Of a stretch of 64,000 bases of DNA, positions 27,221-37,528 are shown piece by piece (position 1 is the first letter of the stretch; every line of letters begins with the position of its first letter). Source of the stretch: Pseudoalteromonas sp. 3D05 (GTDB lineage: Bacteria > Pseudomonadota > Gammaproteobacteria > Enterobacterales > Alteromonadaceae); NCBI RefSeq assembly GCF_002723455.1, contig NZ_PDUS01000003.1:245828-309827 (forward strand). The letters run 5' to 3'. The translations under genes were made by a program, and so were the position numbers. Under the pieces are notes generated by a model. It was not told where the DNA came from. It was given only the letters and a program-made list of their open reading frames with translations, and made no database searches.

Positions 27221-30200
27221 GTGAGCAACATATCAACAAGAAAATGCGCATTGGCACTGGCTATTACAGCAAGCTTTTCAAGCCATACCATTGCAAATAC
27301 TGCAGAAATTGAAAGAACATCACCCAGTAAGCAAATTAGCGAAGTAGCCCCTGAAGGCCCGGAAAAAATCGTTGTAACAGGCTCACGCTTAAAAAGAGAT
27401 AGTTTTTCAATTGCAACGCCACTTGTCACAATGGACAGAGACGCGATTGAAGACACGGGTCTAACAAACCTAGCTGATATCTTGGTTGAAAATATGCCTG
27501 CTTTAACTGAAAGCATTGGTAATACAACTAGCCAATCAAGTGTATCGGTGACGGGGTTATCAACTATCCAGCTACGTGACTTAGGTGCAAACCGTACCTT
27601 AACATTGATCGATGGCCGCCGCGTTGTCTCAAATAGCTACAGTGGTAACTATGTTAGTTTAAACACCATTCCAAGTGGTATGGTTGAGCGCGTTGAAGTG
27701 ATCAGTGGTGGTGCATCGGCAACCTATGGTGCAGATGCTGTTGCAGGCGTTGTAAACATCATTACCCAATCTAAAAAAGAAGGGTTCGATTTTAAAGCTC
27801 GTGCCGGTGAAACCACAGATGGTGGCGGTAAAGAATTCACCCTAGATTTGAATTATGGTGATTCATTTGCAGATGACAGAGGCTATGCTTATCTCAGTGT
27901 AAACTGGGACCGTGATTTTGGTATGAGCTTTTATGACCGAAAGCGCGCCCAAATAGAAGATTCATATTCCTATGATGATGATCAGATGTGCAATCAAATG
28001 CGCACAGCATCAGGTCTGCAATGTATGCGTGACATCACCCAAGCTGATTGGGTCAGTAAAAGTGATGGCACGCTAGGTGGTGTATTCTTAGAAAATAGCC
28101 GCAATGACACTCAGTTTTGGTATGACGGCCAAACGCTTCGTGATGATTGGAAAGGCAATGAGGAAATTTACGGCATTAACTCTAGAAAGTATGTGAAACT
28201 TGATGTACCAAGTGATAACTTTTCTACGGCCATTAAAGTTGATTTTGATTTAACCAATGACATCATGCTGTATGGTCAAATTCAATACAGTGACAGCGGC
28301 TCATTTAATGATAAGTCACCTGAAGATGAATATGAAAGTGCTTACGTTCCGCGTTTTGACCCAATAACAGGTGAACCTGCCGGTGATGTTAGACCGGGTT
28401 ACATCCCACTTGATAACCCCTATGTACCGCAAGAAATTTTAGATGCAAACCCGTATAAAGATCGTATTTATTGGGATCGCCGCTTTGGTGAAGTGGGCAA
28501 CATCAACACCGACAACAGCAGAAAAACCATCCGTAGTTGGGCGGGCCTTCAAGGAACTGTATTTAATAACGAGTGGGATTGGGATATCTCGGCAAGCTAT
28601 GGTCGATTTACACAACACCAAGAGCGTAACAACGAACTAAATACAGTAAAACTAAACCAAGCACTGCAAGCTGAACAACTGGCTGATGGCACCATTCAAT
28701 GTAAAGACGCAGATGCCCGTGCTGCAGGCTGTGTGCCAATTAACCTATTTGGTGAAGGTTCAATTACACCCGCAATGGCTGACTGGATTCGTACGACACC
28801 GATTATAGATACTGAAATAGAGCAGTACGGCGTGGTAGGTTACGTATCTGGTGATTTATTTGAAATGCCAGCAGGGACTGTTTCTGCTGTATTTGGCGGC
28901 GAATACCGAAAAGATTCACAAGACTTAAAAACCAGCGACGACATGAAAGCAGGTGGCATTACGTTTAACTACGTGCCAAACTTTTATGGCGAAGTAGACG
29001 TTTATGAAGCATTTGCAGAGCTCGCCGTGCCATTATTAAAAGATGCACCACTAGCTAAAAACTTAAGTGCCGAAACCTCGCTGCGTTTAGCTAATTACAG
29101 TATGGAAAATGTAGGTACTGTTGCCAGTTATAAACTTGGTGTGTTTTGGGAACCTATTAGCGGTTATGCATTTAGAGCTAACTATGCTCGCGCACAGCGA
29201 GCACCCACGATTACAGAGCTTATGTCACCTGAACGTGGCGATTACGATAGCTACTCTGATATTTGTGATGGCTTAACAGCCACATCGACAAAACCAGGAC
29301 ATGATAGCTGTCGACAGGAGCCTGCATTTAAAGCCTTACTTGCAGAAGATGCTGACTTTGCTTTTGAAGATGAAAACAACTCGTACTCTCCAGGTGCTGG
29401 TAACAAGGAACTAAAAGAAGAGACCGCAGATACCTATACATTTGGCATAACCCTGGCACCTGAATTTATCGATAACTTTAGGCTGGCTGTGGACTATTAT
29501 GACATAGCGATTGTTGATGCCATTTCAACCATCAGTAACGAAAACATTCTGCGTGAGTGCTATGACTCGGATGTCTCATGGGGTGATGATAATGTCTTTT
29601 GTAATGATGTAACGCGTAATGATGAAGGTAACATCACTAAAATTTTACAACGCCAATACAACTTAGATGAACTCACTGCGCGTGGCTATGATGTAGTAGC
29701 GCAATATAAGTTTGATGTTGATGGCGTAGGATCATTTGCTGTTAAAGCTGATTATAATCATGTAATCGAAAACTCACAGACTTATCAAAGTGATGATGGC
29801 AGTTATATCACAAGCCATTATGCGGGCTATGGGAGTAGCAAAGATAAAGCAACGCTCTCTTTGACATGGCGCAATGACGATGTACGCGTACGTTGGAGCA
29901 CCAACTTCCTTGGTTCATTTAAAGCAAGTCAGAGCTTAGAAGAAGATTGGCAAGAGTATATGGCAACGAATAACGAGCGTTGTGCAGCCCAAGAAGAAAG
30001 CTGTATCGCTAATCCTGAGCCATTAAAGTACCAAAACTACGGCTCATTTATGAAACATAATATATCGGCGTCTTATAGCATGAGCCTGCAAGACCAAGGT
30101 GATTTACGTATCTTTGGTGGCATCAAGAATGTATTTAACGATAAAGGGGCTTTCTACCCGTATGGCCGAGGTAACTATTACTCTGGTTATGGCGGTGGTA

Positions 30201-30241
30201 AAGGGCGCTATGTTTACTTAGGTGCTCAATATAGCTTTTAA
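27221..30241 (+). CDS. TonB-dependent outer-membrane receptor
   Basis: The 1006-residue protein has a signal peptide (about residues 1-25, ending SHTIANTAEI), a TonB-box-like EKIVVTGSRLKRDSF near 45-60, a plug domain with LRDLGANRTLTLIDGRRVVS and VEVISGGASATYGADAVAGV, and a long 22-strand-type barrel ending in YLGAQYSF. This is the receptor subtype with a GxR-LIDGRR plug common in Alteromonadales, often for oligopeptides, glycans or other complex nutrients; the ligand cannot be read. The start is GTG 27221 with AAGGGAAA upstream. The divergent CadC-like gene is the likely regulator. Confidence 0.95.
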   Translation: MSNISTRKCALALAITASFSSHTIANTAEIERTSPSKQISEVAPEGPEKIVVTGSRLKRDSFSIATPLVTMDRDAIEDTGLTNLADILVENMPALTESIGNTTSQSSVSVTGLSTIQLRDLGANRTLTLIDGRRVVSNSYSGNYVSLNTIPSGMVERVEVISGGASATYGADAVAGVVNIITQSKKEGFDFKARAGETTDGGGKEFTLDLNYGDSFADDRGYAYLSVNWDRDFGMSFYDRKRAQIEDSYSYDDDQMCNQMRTASGLQCMRDITQADWVSKSDGTLGGVFLENSRNDTQFWYDGQTLRDDWKGNEEIYGINSRKYVKLDVPSDNFSTAIKVDFDLTNDIMLYGQIQYSDSGSFNDKSPEDEYESAYVPRFDPITGEPAGDVRPGYIPLDNPYVPQEILDANPYKDRIYWDRRFGEVGNINTDNSRKTIRSWAGLQGTVFNNEWDWDISASYGRFTQHQERNNELNTVKLNQALQAEQLADGTIQCKDADARAAGCVPINLFGEGSITPAMADWIRTTPIIDTEIEQYGVVGYVSGDLFEMPAGTVSAVFGGEYRKDSQDLKTSDDMKAGGITFNYVPNFYGEVDVYEAFAELAVPLLKDAPLAKNLSAETSLRLANYSMENVGTVASYKLGVFWEPISGYAFRANYARAQRAPTITELMSPERGDYDSYSDICDGLTATSTKPGHDSCRQEPAFKALLAEDADFAFEDENNSYSPGAGNKELKEETADTYTFGITLAPEFIDNFRLAVDYYDIAIVDAISTISNENILRECYDSDVSWGDDNVFCNDVTRNDEGNITKILQRQYNLDELTARGYDVVAQYKFDVDGVGSFAVKADYNHVIENSQTYQSDDGSYITSHYAGYGSSKDKATLSLTWRNDDVRVRWSTNFLGSFKASQSLEEDWQEYMATNNERCAAQEESCIANPEPLKYQNYGSFMKHNISASYSMSLQDQGDLRIFGGIKNVFNDKGAFYPYGRGNYYSGYGGGKGRYVYLGAQYSF

Positions 30242-30306
30242 ACTTTTACCCAAACCACCTTAACATGGTTAATGCCCGTTAACCATATCCCTACTAGGTT
30301 GTTAGC

Positions 30307-30338
30307 AAAGGTACGCTTCATTTGAACGTACCTTTTTT
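30307..30338 (+). terminator. TonB receptor terminator
   Basis: AAAGGTACGCTTCA pairs with TGAACGTACCTTT with one bulged C, followed by TTT. It lies about 65 bp after the receptor stop and abuts the stop codon of the opposite-strand zapE. Confidence 0.85.
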
Positions 30339-31457
30339 CTATTGCCAATATTGCATTTCAACTAAGCGTGAAGTTGTTCTGGCAAACTCAAATGCCAGCT
30401 TTTGTCCTTCGTAAAGCTGCTCAATTTGCACATGCGCGCTGAGTACTAATAATGTGCCACGGTCATAACACTCATCAACAAGGGCAATGAACCGTCGCGC
30501 TTCATCATCTAAATAATAGTCGTTGTGTGCTTGGTGCTCCCGTTGATAGCTATCTTCAATTCCGTGCACTATTCGTTTTGATGTCATCCCTTGCCCCATT
30601 GCGGGAATGTTCACCACATACACTCGTGAATAACTGTTCGCCAACTTAATGTAATCATAAGTGCTACGCGTCCCTGAGCAAAGCGCCATAAAATCGAACA
30701 TGACTGCATGATCACTTCGCATCAAGTAACTCACTGGCCGCCCTAAAATAGTGAGAGTTTGGTTCTCTACAATCGAGTTTTTACCACTGAATACTTTGAA
30801 GTCATCAATACTTTTTGGTAGATCATGAGGGCAAATAAAATGATTTAATTGGCGACCAAAACGAAATCGATGGTCACACTCCCCTGCAACATTAATTATA
30901 TGACAATGACTTTCTAACAGTGCAATACACGGTAAAAATCGAGCGCGCTGTAATCCATTAAAATAGAGCTGCTGTGGGTGACAGTTTGATGTAGCAACTA
31001 ACACTACGCCATGAGAAAATAGCGCTTCAAATAACTTCGACATAATCATCGCATCGCCAATATCACTGACAAAAAACTCATCAAAACATAATACACGAAT
31101 GCTTTTAGCCCATCGTTTAGCAATAATAGAAAGTGGGTTTTTACTCCCTTGCAGGCTATTTAACTGACTATGCACTTGTGCCATAAAATGGTGAAAGTGC
31201 AGCCGCTGTTTTTTTTCAGTAGGGAGTTGTTGATAAAATAAGTCCATCAGCATTGATTTCCCCCGTCCTACAGGGCCATATAAAAATATCCCTTTAAATT
31301 GTGGTTTAGTTTGCCACCACGAAGACTTACGGCTCAGCGTTTCTGCAAGTTGTTGTAATGCGTTAACGGCCTGAAATTGCGCCCTATCCTGTTGTAGCTT
31401 ACCAGCGTCTAATTGCTGATTGTAGGCGGCTAATATTTGTATCTGTGACACTGTCAT
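30339..31457 (-). CDS. zapE: ZapE/AFG1-type ATPase
   Basis: ZapE is an AAA-like ATPase linked to Z-ring function under stress and related to mitochondrial AFG1. The 372-residue protein has Walker A in FLYGPVGRGKSMLMDLFYQQ (near residues 60-78), HFHHFMAQVHSQLN, Walker B CFDEFFVSDIGDAM, sensor VLVATSNCHPQQLYFNGLQR and the C-terminal arginine region. Length matches E. coli ZapE (375). The lack of a strong binding site before ATG is unremarkable. It is divergent from rsuA. A second paralogue elsewhere in the genome cannot be excluded. Confidence 0.9.
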   Translation of the reverse strand: MTVSQIQILAAYNQQLDAGKLQQDRAQFQAVNALQQLAETLSRKSSWWQTKPQFKGIFLYGPVGRGKSMLMDLFYQQLPTEKKQRLHFHHFMAQVHSQLNSLQGSKNPLSIIAKRWAKSIRVLCFDEFFVSDIGDAMIMSKLFEALFSHGVVLVATSNCHPQQLYFNGLQRARFLPCIALLESHCHIINVAGECDHRFRFGRQLNHFICPHDLPKSIDDFKVFSGKNSIVENQTLTILGRPVSYLMRSDHAVMFDFMALCSGTRSTYDYIKLANSYSRVYVVNIPAMGQGMTSKRIVHGIEDSYQREHQAHNDYYLDDEARRFIALVDECYDRGTLLVLSAHVQIEQLYEGQKLAFEFARTTSRLVEMQYWQ

Positions 31458-31515
31458 GGTGGCTTACTATCGGCTATACTCGCCGCCATTGTAGCCGACA
31501 GAAAATGGGAACCCA

Positions 31516-32214
31516 ATGAAATTTCCTTGCCGTTTAGATAAATTTATTAGCCACCTAGCACAAATTCCCCGCAGTAAAGCAAAAGCGCAAATCAAACAGA
31601 AAAACGTAATGATCAATGCTCTGATTGTCACCGCCTTTGATCATCCCGTTGCGCAAGCTGATCAGGTAGTGCTTAATGGTGAGCCCCTCACTTATCTTGG
31701 TAAACGCTATTTCATGCTTAATAAACCTGTAGGTTATGTATGTGCGAATGTTGATGAACTACACCCTACCGTTTTTGATTTATTGGATGAACCTAATATG
31801 AATGATTTTCATGTTGCTGGGCGACTAGACATTGATACCACAGGGTTAGTACTCATCACCAACGATGGCGATTGGTCACATAAAATTACTTCGCCCAAGC
31901 ACAATAAGTTTAAAACTTACCTCGTCGAAACCCAAGAGCCACTTAGCGAAGAAGCGCTTGAACAATTACGTCACGGGGTACAATTACATAACGAGAAAGA
32001 CCTGACTCGCCCTGCCATTGCAGAGTTAATAGCCAGCTATAGTTTACGCCTTTCAATAAGCGAAGGTAAATATCACCAAGTAAAACGTATGCTTGCTGCT
32101 GTAGATAATAAAGTTGTTGAATTACATAGAGAAAAAATTGCAAACATTGAACTTGATTGCACACTTGAAAGCGGTGAGTACCGCCAACTAACGGCTGCTG
32201 AAATCGGGCTATAA
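31516..32214 (+). CDS. rsuA: 16S rRNA pseudouridine(516) synthase RsuA
   Basis: RsuA converts U516 of 16S rRNA to pseudouridine. The 232-residue protein has the N-terminal S4 RNA-binding domain (CRLDKFISHLAQIPRSKAKA), YFMLNKPVGYVCAN, the catalytic-Asp motif AGRLDIDTTGLVLITNDGDW near residue 100, the KTYLV strand and the C-terminal ISEGKYHQVKRMLAAV. The sequence follows E. coli RsuA block by block, including GVQLHNEKDLTRPA, distinguishing it from RluB/RluE/RluF. ATG at 31516; zapE is divergent. Confidence 0.95.
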   Translation: MKFPCRLDKFISHLAQIPRSKAKAQIKQKNVMINALIVTAFDHPVAQADQVVLNGEPLTYLGKRYFMLNKPVGYVCANVDELHPTVFDLLDEPNMNDFHVAGRLDIDTTGLVLITNDGDWSHKITSPKHNKFKTYLVETQEPLSEEALEQLRHGVQLHNEKDLTRPAIAELIASYSLRLSISEGKYHQVKRMLAAVDNKVVELHREKIANIELDCTLESGEYRQLTAAEIGL

Positions 32215-32341
32215 CCGTCCCTTTAACAGAAACTTGAGCAAATATCACGTCCAAAACCTATGTTATTGTTAATTATAACTAACAACTGGCCGATAAACGT
32301 GGTAGAAAATTAATGTCATAAAAATTAATAAGGGGCTTACC

Positions 32342-33970
32342 ATGCTGTCGGGTCTAGCATTAAGAACGAAAATTATCCTCTTCGCAGGAGCTATGTTTAT
32401 AGCACTCAATACAATTGCGTTACTCGGCTTACAGTCACTACGCCACGCGAGTGAGAGCGATAACATTGCGCGCATCAACCAACTCATGAAAAGCACCACA
32501 AACATTGTTGAACAATTCGAGCTACTCGCTAAAACACAGCAGCTCTCTGAACAACAAGCCCGTGAATTTGCAACACAAATGTTACGTGAAAATAAATACC
32601 ACGATTCTGAATACGTTTATGTCGTAAATGATAAACTTAATTTTATTGCCACGCCGCATGACCCACAACTTCACGGTACTAGCTTTAATGATTTTAAAGA
32701 TGCAAACGGCAACAGTATTGGCCGAATGGTAGAGTCGCTTGTAGGCAACCAAACCAATAAGATTATCACTTACCACTGGGATTCAGTGCGCGATGGTGAA
32801 ACAGTCGACTTGACATCTGTAGTACAGAAAACGCCTTACTTTGGCTGGTACGTTGGCACTGGTATTAGCGCCAAAGAAGTTAACGCACGTTATTGGGATA
32901 CAGCAAGTTGGCTGCTTGGGCTGTCATTAATCATTGCTATTGTACTGACAATTGCGATTGCTCGCTTTGGTATATCTTTAAGTAACGCACTTGGTGGTGA
33001 AGTAAATCAAGTTATTGATATAGTTAAACAAGTATCAAGAGGTAATTTAGACTCTCACATCCGAAGCGATGCACCAGCCGAGAGTATTATTGCAGCAATG
33101 CAATATATGCAGCAGGGTTTGCGGGGCGTAGTCGGCGGTATTAAAGATGTGACTGACAGCCTTAAAAATCAAAGTATTGATAATGAATCCCGCTCGATAG
33201 AACTTGATAAATTAACGCGAAGCTTGAACGAAGAAACCCACATGGTTGCTTCCGCTATTACAGAGCTGACCGCTTCTGCTCAAACTGTTGTAGAACATGC
33301 AGAACAAGCCGCGCATTCAGTTCAAGAAGCTGAAAACCAAGGCCAAAGTGCCAGCCACTTAACCACTGAGGCTGCGAATACCATTGCGTTATTAGAGCAA
33401 CAAATTGACAGCGCTGGTAATAACATCCAAGTTCTTGATGATGAAGTAAATAATATTGCTAACGTGCTAAGTGTAATTCAAGGAATTGCTGAGCAAACAA
33501 ATTTACTTGCCTTGAACGCAGCTATTGAAGCTGCCCGTGCCGGCGAACAAGGCCGCGGCTTTGCCGTTGTTGCTGATGAAGTGCGACAACTCGCCCAGCG
33601 CACTCAATCAAGCACTGAAGAGATCCACACCATGATTGGCAAGCTACAATCAGCCACCCAAGATGCTAAAACATCAGTGAACTTAAGCATTACGACCAGT
33701 GAGCAAACTGTTGCTAAATCGAAAGACGCCAGTGAAGAATTACAACGCGTGGCCTCTTCGCTCAGTGCAATTGCGCAAATGAGTCACCAAATTGCTATCG
33801 CGGCGAAAGAACAACTTGATGCAGGTGAAGATACAGCCAAACGGATTGTGACAATATCAGATACCGCTTCACAAACAGCGAATGTATCTCATCAAGCTCA
33901 CGCGGCGACTGATTTAATAAAAGGTTTAACGAATGATTTAGAAGCGCAAACAGGTAAATTTAAATCTTAA
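32342..33970 (+). CDS. Methyl-accepting chemotaxis protein with single Cache domain
   Basis: The 542-residue receptor has TM1 near residues 10-30, a periplasmic sCache_2-like domain ([51 protein letters not shown]), TM2 near 190-212 ([20 protein letters not shown]), a HAMP linker and a long coiled-coil signalling domain with the highly conserved hairpin tip [20 protein letters not shown] and [18 protein letters not shown]. It signals to CheA/CheW. Single Cache domains of this type often bind small organic acids, but the ligand here is unknown. AAGGGG lies 8 nt upstream of ATG. No che genes are adjacent. Confidence 0.95.
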   Translation: MLSGLALRTKIILFAGAMFIALNTIALLGLQSLRHASESDNIARINQLMKSTTNIVEQFELLAKTQQLSEQQAREFATQMLRENKYHDSEYVYVVNDKLNFIATPHDPQLHGTSFNDFKDANGNSIGRMVESLVGNQTNKIITYHWDSVRDGETVDLTSVVQKTPYFGWYVGTGISAKEVNARYWDTASWLLGLSLIIAIVLTIAIARFGISLSNALGGEVNQVIDIVKQVSRGNLDSHIRSDAPAESIIAAMQYMQQGLRGVVGGIKDVTDSLKNQSIDNESRSIELDKLTRSLNEETHMVASAITELTASAQTVVEHAEQAAHSVQEAENQGQSASHLTTEAANTIALLEQQIDSAGNNIQVLDDEVNNIANVLSVIQGIAEQTNLLALNAAIEAARAGEQGRGFAVVADEVRQLAQRTQSSTEEIHTMIGKLQSATQDAKTSVNLSITTSEQTVAKSKDASEELQRVASSLSAIAQMSHQIAIAAKEQLDAGEDTAKRIVTISDTASQTANVSHQAHAATDLIKGLTNDLEAQTGKFKS

Positions 33971-33985
33971 TCATCAACTTCCCTG

Positions 33986-34016
33986 AAAAGCCCGTACTCG
34001 TTTGCGGGCTTTTTTA
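33986..34016. terminator. Bidirectional terminator between chemoreceptor and yggN-like gene
   Basis: AAAAGCCCG pairs with CGGGCTTTT around a loop of about ten bases, with a T tract on the plus strand and an A tract on the left for the minus strand. It lies between two convergent genes. Confidence 0.85.
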
Positions 34017-34028
34017 TTAGGCCAGCAA

Positions 34029-34802
34029 TTACGATTTTATTTGCACTAAATCAAAATCGGCAAGATCTGGCACAATCGTTTGTAAGCGCGATTCTGTTAT
34101 ATCTAACGAATTTAAACACTCACAATATTCTGAGGCTTTAAGCTCTAGTTGATGTGCTTTCTTTTGTAATGATTTATCAATTTCTTTAGAGATAATATCC
34201 ATTCGCTGGCCCATATCGTTAATGCGATCCTCGATATTCCCTTCACGCGATTTAAATGCATCACCCAGTGAGACTAAAATAGCCCCTAATGAACCGTGCA
34301 CAGCAGAATGGATTTTTTTACTGATCTCTTCGGTAAAGAAATCATCGATTTTAGACAACGACTGTGGGGCAATAAAAAAGAAGTCGTCACCACGCTTAAA
34401 TTTATCCATCAATGCGCGTTCAACGTATTGTAACTGGGTTTTAAGCACTTCAGGTTCTTTGTCTGACATACCTTCAACAACTTGCTCAATTGCGCTCAAA
34501 CCTAAGTTCACACCATCAGTAGCAAGTTCAACAAGCTCTGGAACAGTATCTCTAATTCCTTTACTAAATTGCGCAAGAACTTGGCTTTCTTCAGTGCTTA
34601 AATCTATCCAATAACCTCGAATAAATAACTGATTGTTATTATTTATTTGTACCCGAGTTTGGCCTTTATCCACAATGCGAATTACATCATCAGTAATTAT
34701 AAGGCCATGGCTGAGTTCAACCTCACATTGGGCTTGGGCAAAGGCAAAGGAACTTGAAAGTGCTACAGATAACGCCAATATCGAGCGAGATAAAAACGCC
34801 AT
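34029..34802 (-). CDS. YggN/DUF2884 family exported protein
   Basis: The product is 257 residues from ATG 34802, with a signal peptide (MAFLSRSILALSVALSSSFAFAQA). The mature part begins QCEVELSHGLIITDDVIRIV and resembles E. coli YggN (DUF2884): the same N-terminal CxV strand region and a long helical C-terminal half ending in a cysteine pair (EYCECLNSL). GAGGTG sits just before ATG 34802; the frame extends to 34865, but that would put 21 residues ahead of the signal peptide. Function unknown; periplasmic location is likely. Confidence 0.8.
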   Translation of the reverse strand: MAFLSRSILALSVALSSSFAFAQAQCEVELSHGLIITDDVIRIVDKGQTRVQINNNNQLFIRGYWIDLSTEESQVLAQFSKGIRDTVPELVELATDGVNLGLSAIEQVVEGMSDKEPEVLKTQLQYVERALMDKFKRGDDFFFIAPQSLSKIDDFFTEEISKKIHSAVHGSLGAILVSLGDAFKSREGNIEDRINDMGQRMDIISKEIDKSLQKKAHQLELKASEYCECLNSLDITESRLQTIVPDLADFDLVQIKS

Positions 34803-34875
34803 AAACACCTCAAAAAGACTAAAAATGGAAGGCCAGTAGGTTAACAAAAAACCATTTTTATGCAAGTGAAATGGT

Positions 34876-34930
34876 AGGCGCGATTTGACATCGCGCCTGG
34901 ATGCTTCAAGTGCGCGGGATAAACCCGCGC
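34876..34930. repeat. REP-like pair of GC-rich hairpins
   Basis: Two GC-rich stem-loops occur side by side in an AT-rich setting: AGGCGCGAT/ATCGCGCCT with loop TTGAC (34876-34898) and GCGCGGG/CCCGCGC with loop ATAAA (34912-34930). The first is preceded by GGT, giving a GTAGG head. The second, read on the minus strand, has a GGAAGCGCG head, so the two face each other as in BIME-type REP pairs. There is no T tract. They follow the stop codon of the upstream metalloprotease gene directly. Confidence 0.6.
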
Positions 34931-34936
34931 TTCCAT

Positions 34937-37366
34937 TTAAATGGGTGAACCAGGTGGGATTGGTAAAACTTTAAAGTTTGAAGGCCACTCTCCTGATGCT
35001 AAAAATTGCTTTATTTGCTCAGATAAATACTGCTTAAATGCACTTTCACCGATACTCACACTGCCAAGTAGCGAACGCTGCTGATAGTCATCACTTAACT
35101 TGACTAAGTAATAACGCAACTGAGCCTGCACTTCAGGATCCACATCATGGCTAACAGCAAGATCTGCAAATTGTTTTGCCGTTAACAACTGCACGCGCTG
35201 ATTTATCTTAGCTGCCATGCCTGTTTGCTGCGCGCTTTCAAATATGTGCTCATATATTTGCGCAAGCATTTCATCAAATGTAAAAAAGTCACTACTACGA
35301 GCTTGTTGCTGCGCAAGACGGTTTAAGCGCTGACTATTTAGCATTAACGATAAACTGTGATTTGCAGCCACCTCAGGTAGGGCCATCGCATCGAGTGTTA
35401 AGCCTGTACGACCGACAATACTTTCACGGCTTTTTGACTCACCGTATGCTTTAGGTGGTATCAGTGCCAATATATGCTCAGGTAGCATTAAATTTTCGGC
35501 TGTTAATGTACTTAACATGGCATTGAGCGCTTGCTGTTGTAATGATTTACTCACTACTTGAGCCCCTTTTACGGCCTCATCACTGCGTACTTCGTAGTCA
35601 TAATCAACACCGGCAATCAATTTAACAACCGACTCAACTTGGTAACGGTGAAATAAATACAAAGGCACCAGCATTTCTTCAAGTTGAGATAAAGCCGTGC
35701 CTGTTTTTATATTCTTGATACCAAAATTAGCCAATGCGTATTTACGTACTTCTAGAACACGGGCTAACTCTTCACTCGGTGATGCACCATTATCCCAAAG
35801 ATGAGCAGTAGGGTGAGCGCCACCTTTAGGGCGGGCGTCGCTATCAGAGATAAACTCCAATCCTTTGGCTTTATTTTGCGCCAAAATAGCTGCAAGCTCC
35901 GCACTTTCATCAAAACCGGTAAAATCACTGTAGCCATATTTAATGACCTGTGTGTCCCATTGACCCATGCCATGCGCATATCCACGACTGACATCTAGCT
36001 TACCTTTATCGTTAAAGCTTAATAACGGGTGAGGGTAATCCATAACCGATGAACGGTCTGCCACTGAGGCAGAGAAATTATGGGCAATACCTAGCGTATG
36101 GCCTATTTCATGAGCACTGAGTTGGCGAATACGATCCAACGCCATAGCTTGCAAGGCTTTAGTCGCTTCATTTCCATTTATATATGGCGCTGCAAGTGCT
36201 TCTGCAATTAAAATATCTTGGCGAACACGTAATGAGCCTAATGTAACGTGGCCCTTTAAAATTTCACCTGTACGAGGGTCAATCACTGAGCTGCCATACG
36301 ACCAACCTCGTGTTGCACGATGAACCCATTGAATCACGTTGTATCGAATATCCATCGGGTCTGCGTTATCTGGTAATACTTTAATAATAAATGCATTTTT
36401 GTATCCTGCTGCTGCAAAAGCGTCATTCCACCATTGACCACCTTCAAGTAAAGCGGTTTTAACAGGCTCCGGGACACCTGGGTCTAAATAGTACGTAATA
36501 GGTTTTACCGGTTCACTGATTGGTAGTGAAGGGTCTTTTTTAGCAAGACGGTGACGTGGAATGTAACGCACTAACATTGAATCACTCAACGGCGCCGCGT
36601 AATCTTTATGTTCAATACTCCAATAACCTGATTGAGGATGAAATTTACGAGGTGTGTAGTTATCATCAGGTAGTTCAATTAATGAATGGTGCGTATGAAC
36701 CGTCAACGCATAAGGGTCTGCGCTGACTTGGCGGATATACTTACCCGGCTTGCTCCCTTTAAAGGTAAGCACAGCTTCAAGCTCAGTGTTTTTCATAAAG
36801 GCTTTAGAACGCGGCATATACACTGCACTGCGGCTCTCATCTAGACTAAAGCTACCTTGTTTGCGAGAAGCCAAGGTGCGGCTAACACCATGAACATCGC
36901 TCAGTAAGTACGGGGTATAATCAATTAAAACGGCTTGTGGGCTTTGCGCCACGACTTTAAAACCCGCTAAAATACTTGACGCAAATGCCTCTTGAATACT
37001 TTTTTGCTCAGCCTTATTAGATGTATTAGCTCGGTAATACGTGTTGATTGCTCTGAGCATCACTTTGTCACCAAAGCGCTCAAACTTTACTAGGTGTGTA
37101 TTGCCTAACTGACCACGGTCGAGGCCAATATCATTTGAGCCAACACCATAAGGTAAACTTTGCTGCAGTAAAAATTGCTGTTCAAGTTTATCTACTTTTA
37201 AGTAGATTTTGCCATTTTCGGTATCGTAAAAGAATGAAAAATAGCCAGGAAAATGATTCATTTGTGCAGTAAAATCATTTATAGACTTAATTGCTGCGTG
37301 CGCTTGGGTTATCATAGTCAGCAACACAGTAAAGAGTATGTAACGTATCAGTGGTATTTTTTGCAT
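34937..37366 (-). CDS. Exported zinc metalloprotease (metzincin-like, DUF4953/DUF5117 type)
   Basis: The 809-residue protein has a signal peptide (MQKIPLIRYILFTVLLTMITQAHA) and a zinc motif HEIGHTLGIAH at residues 419-429, the extended metzincin pattern HExxHxxGxxH, followed by a probable Met-turn SSVMDY near 439-444. The N-terminal half (residues 30-300) fits the DUF5117/5118 regions seen in large secreted proteases of Bacteroidetes and Alteromonadales, including LPYGVGSNDIGLDRGQLG. It is probably periplasmic or secreted. The C-terminus ends shortly before the REP-like element and yggN-like gene, with which it may be cotranscribed. Confidence 0.9.
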   Translation of the reverse strand: MQKIPLIRYILFTVLLTMITQAHAAIKSINDFTAQMNHFPGYFSFFYDTENGKIYLKVDKLEQQFLLQQSLPYGVGSNDIGLDRGQLGNTHLVKFERFGDKVMLRAINTYYRANTSNKAEQKSIQEAFASSILAGFKVVAQSPQAVLIDYTPYLLSDVHGVSRTLASRKQGSFSLDESRSAVYMPRSKAFMKNTELEAVLTFKGSKPGKYIRQVSADPYALTVHTHHSLIELPDDNYTPRKFHPQSGYWSIEHKDYAAPLSDSMLVRYIPRHRLAKKDPSLPISEPVKPITYYLDPGVPEPVKTALLEGGQWWNDAFAAAGYKNAFIIKVLPDNADPMDIRYNVIQWVHRATRGWSYGSSVIDPRTGEILKGHVTLGSLRVRQDILIAEALAAPYINGNEATKALQAMALDRIRQLSAHEIGHTLGIAHNFSASVADRSSVMDYPHPLLSFNDKGKLDVSRGYAHGMGQWDTQVIKYGYSDFTGFDESAELAAILAQNKAKGLEFISDSDARPKGGAHPTAHLWDNGASPSEELARVLEVRKYALANFGIKNIKTGTALSQLEEMLVPLYLFHRYQVESVVKLIAGVDYDYEVRSDEAVKGAQVVSKSLQQQALNAMLSTLTAENLMLPEHILALIPPKAYGESKSRESIVGRTGLTLDAMALPEVAANHSLSLMLNSQRLNRLAQQQARSSDFFTFDEMLAQIYEHIFESAQQTGMAAKINQRVQLLTAKQFADLAVSHDVDPEVQAQLRYYLVKLSDDYQQRSLLGSVSIGESAFKQYLSEQIKQFLASGEWPSNFKVLPIPPGSPI

Positions 37367-37528
37367 AATCTTATCTTTGTTATTCGCGTTTTAAATAAGC
37401 TTGAAGGTGGTTCTAGTATAGGATATCAGCTTTAAAATACAGTTATTTAAGACGAAATTCAGCGCTAGCTTTGATGATCCCTCTCACCCTATGATTATCA
37501 TGGCCTTTAACGTTATCAGGAAAATAGA

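Noticed and set aside
27136..27516. 126-residue open frame on the minus strand
   Set aside because: It lies opposite the receptor N-terminus and leader, has no recognisable domain and fits a shadow of biased codon use.
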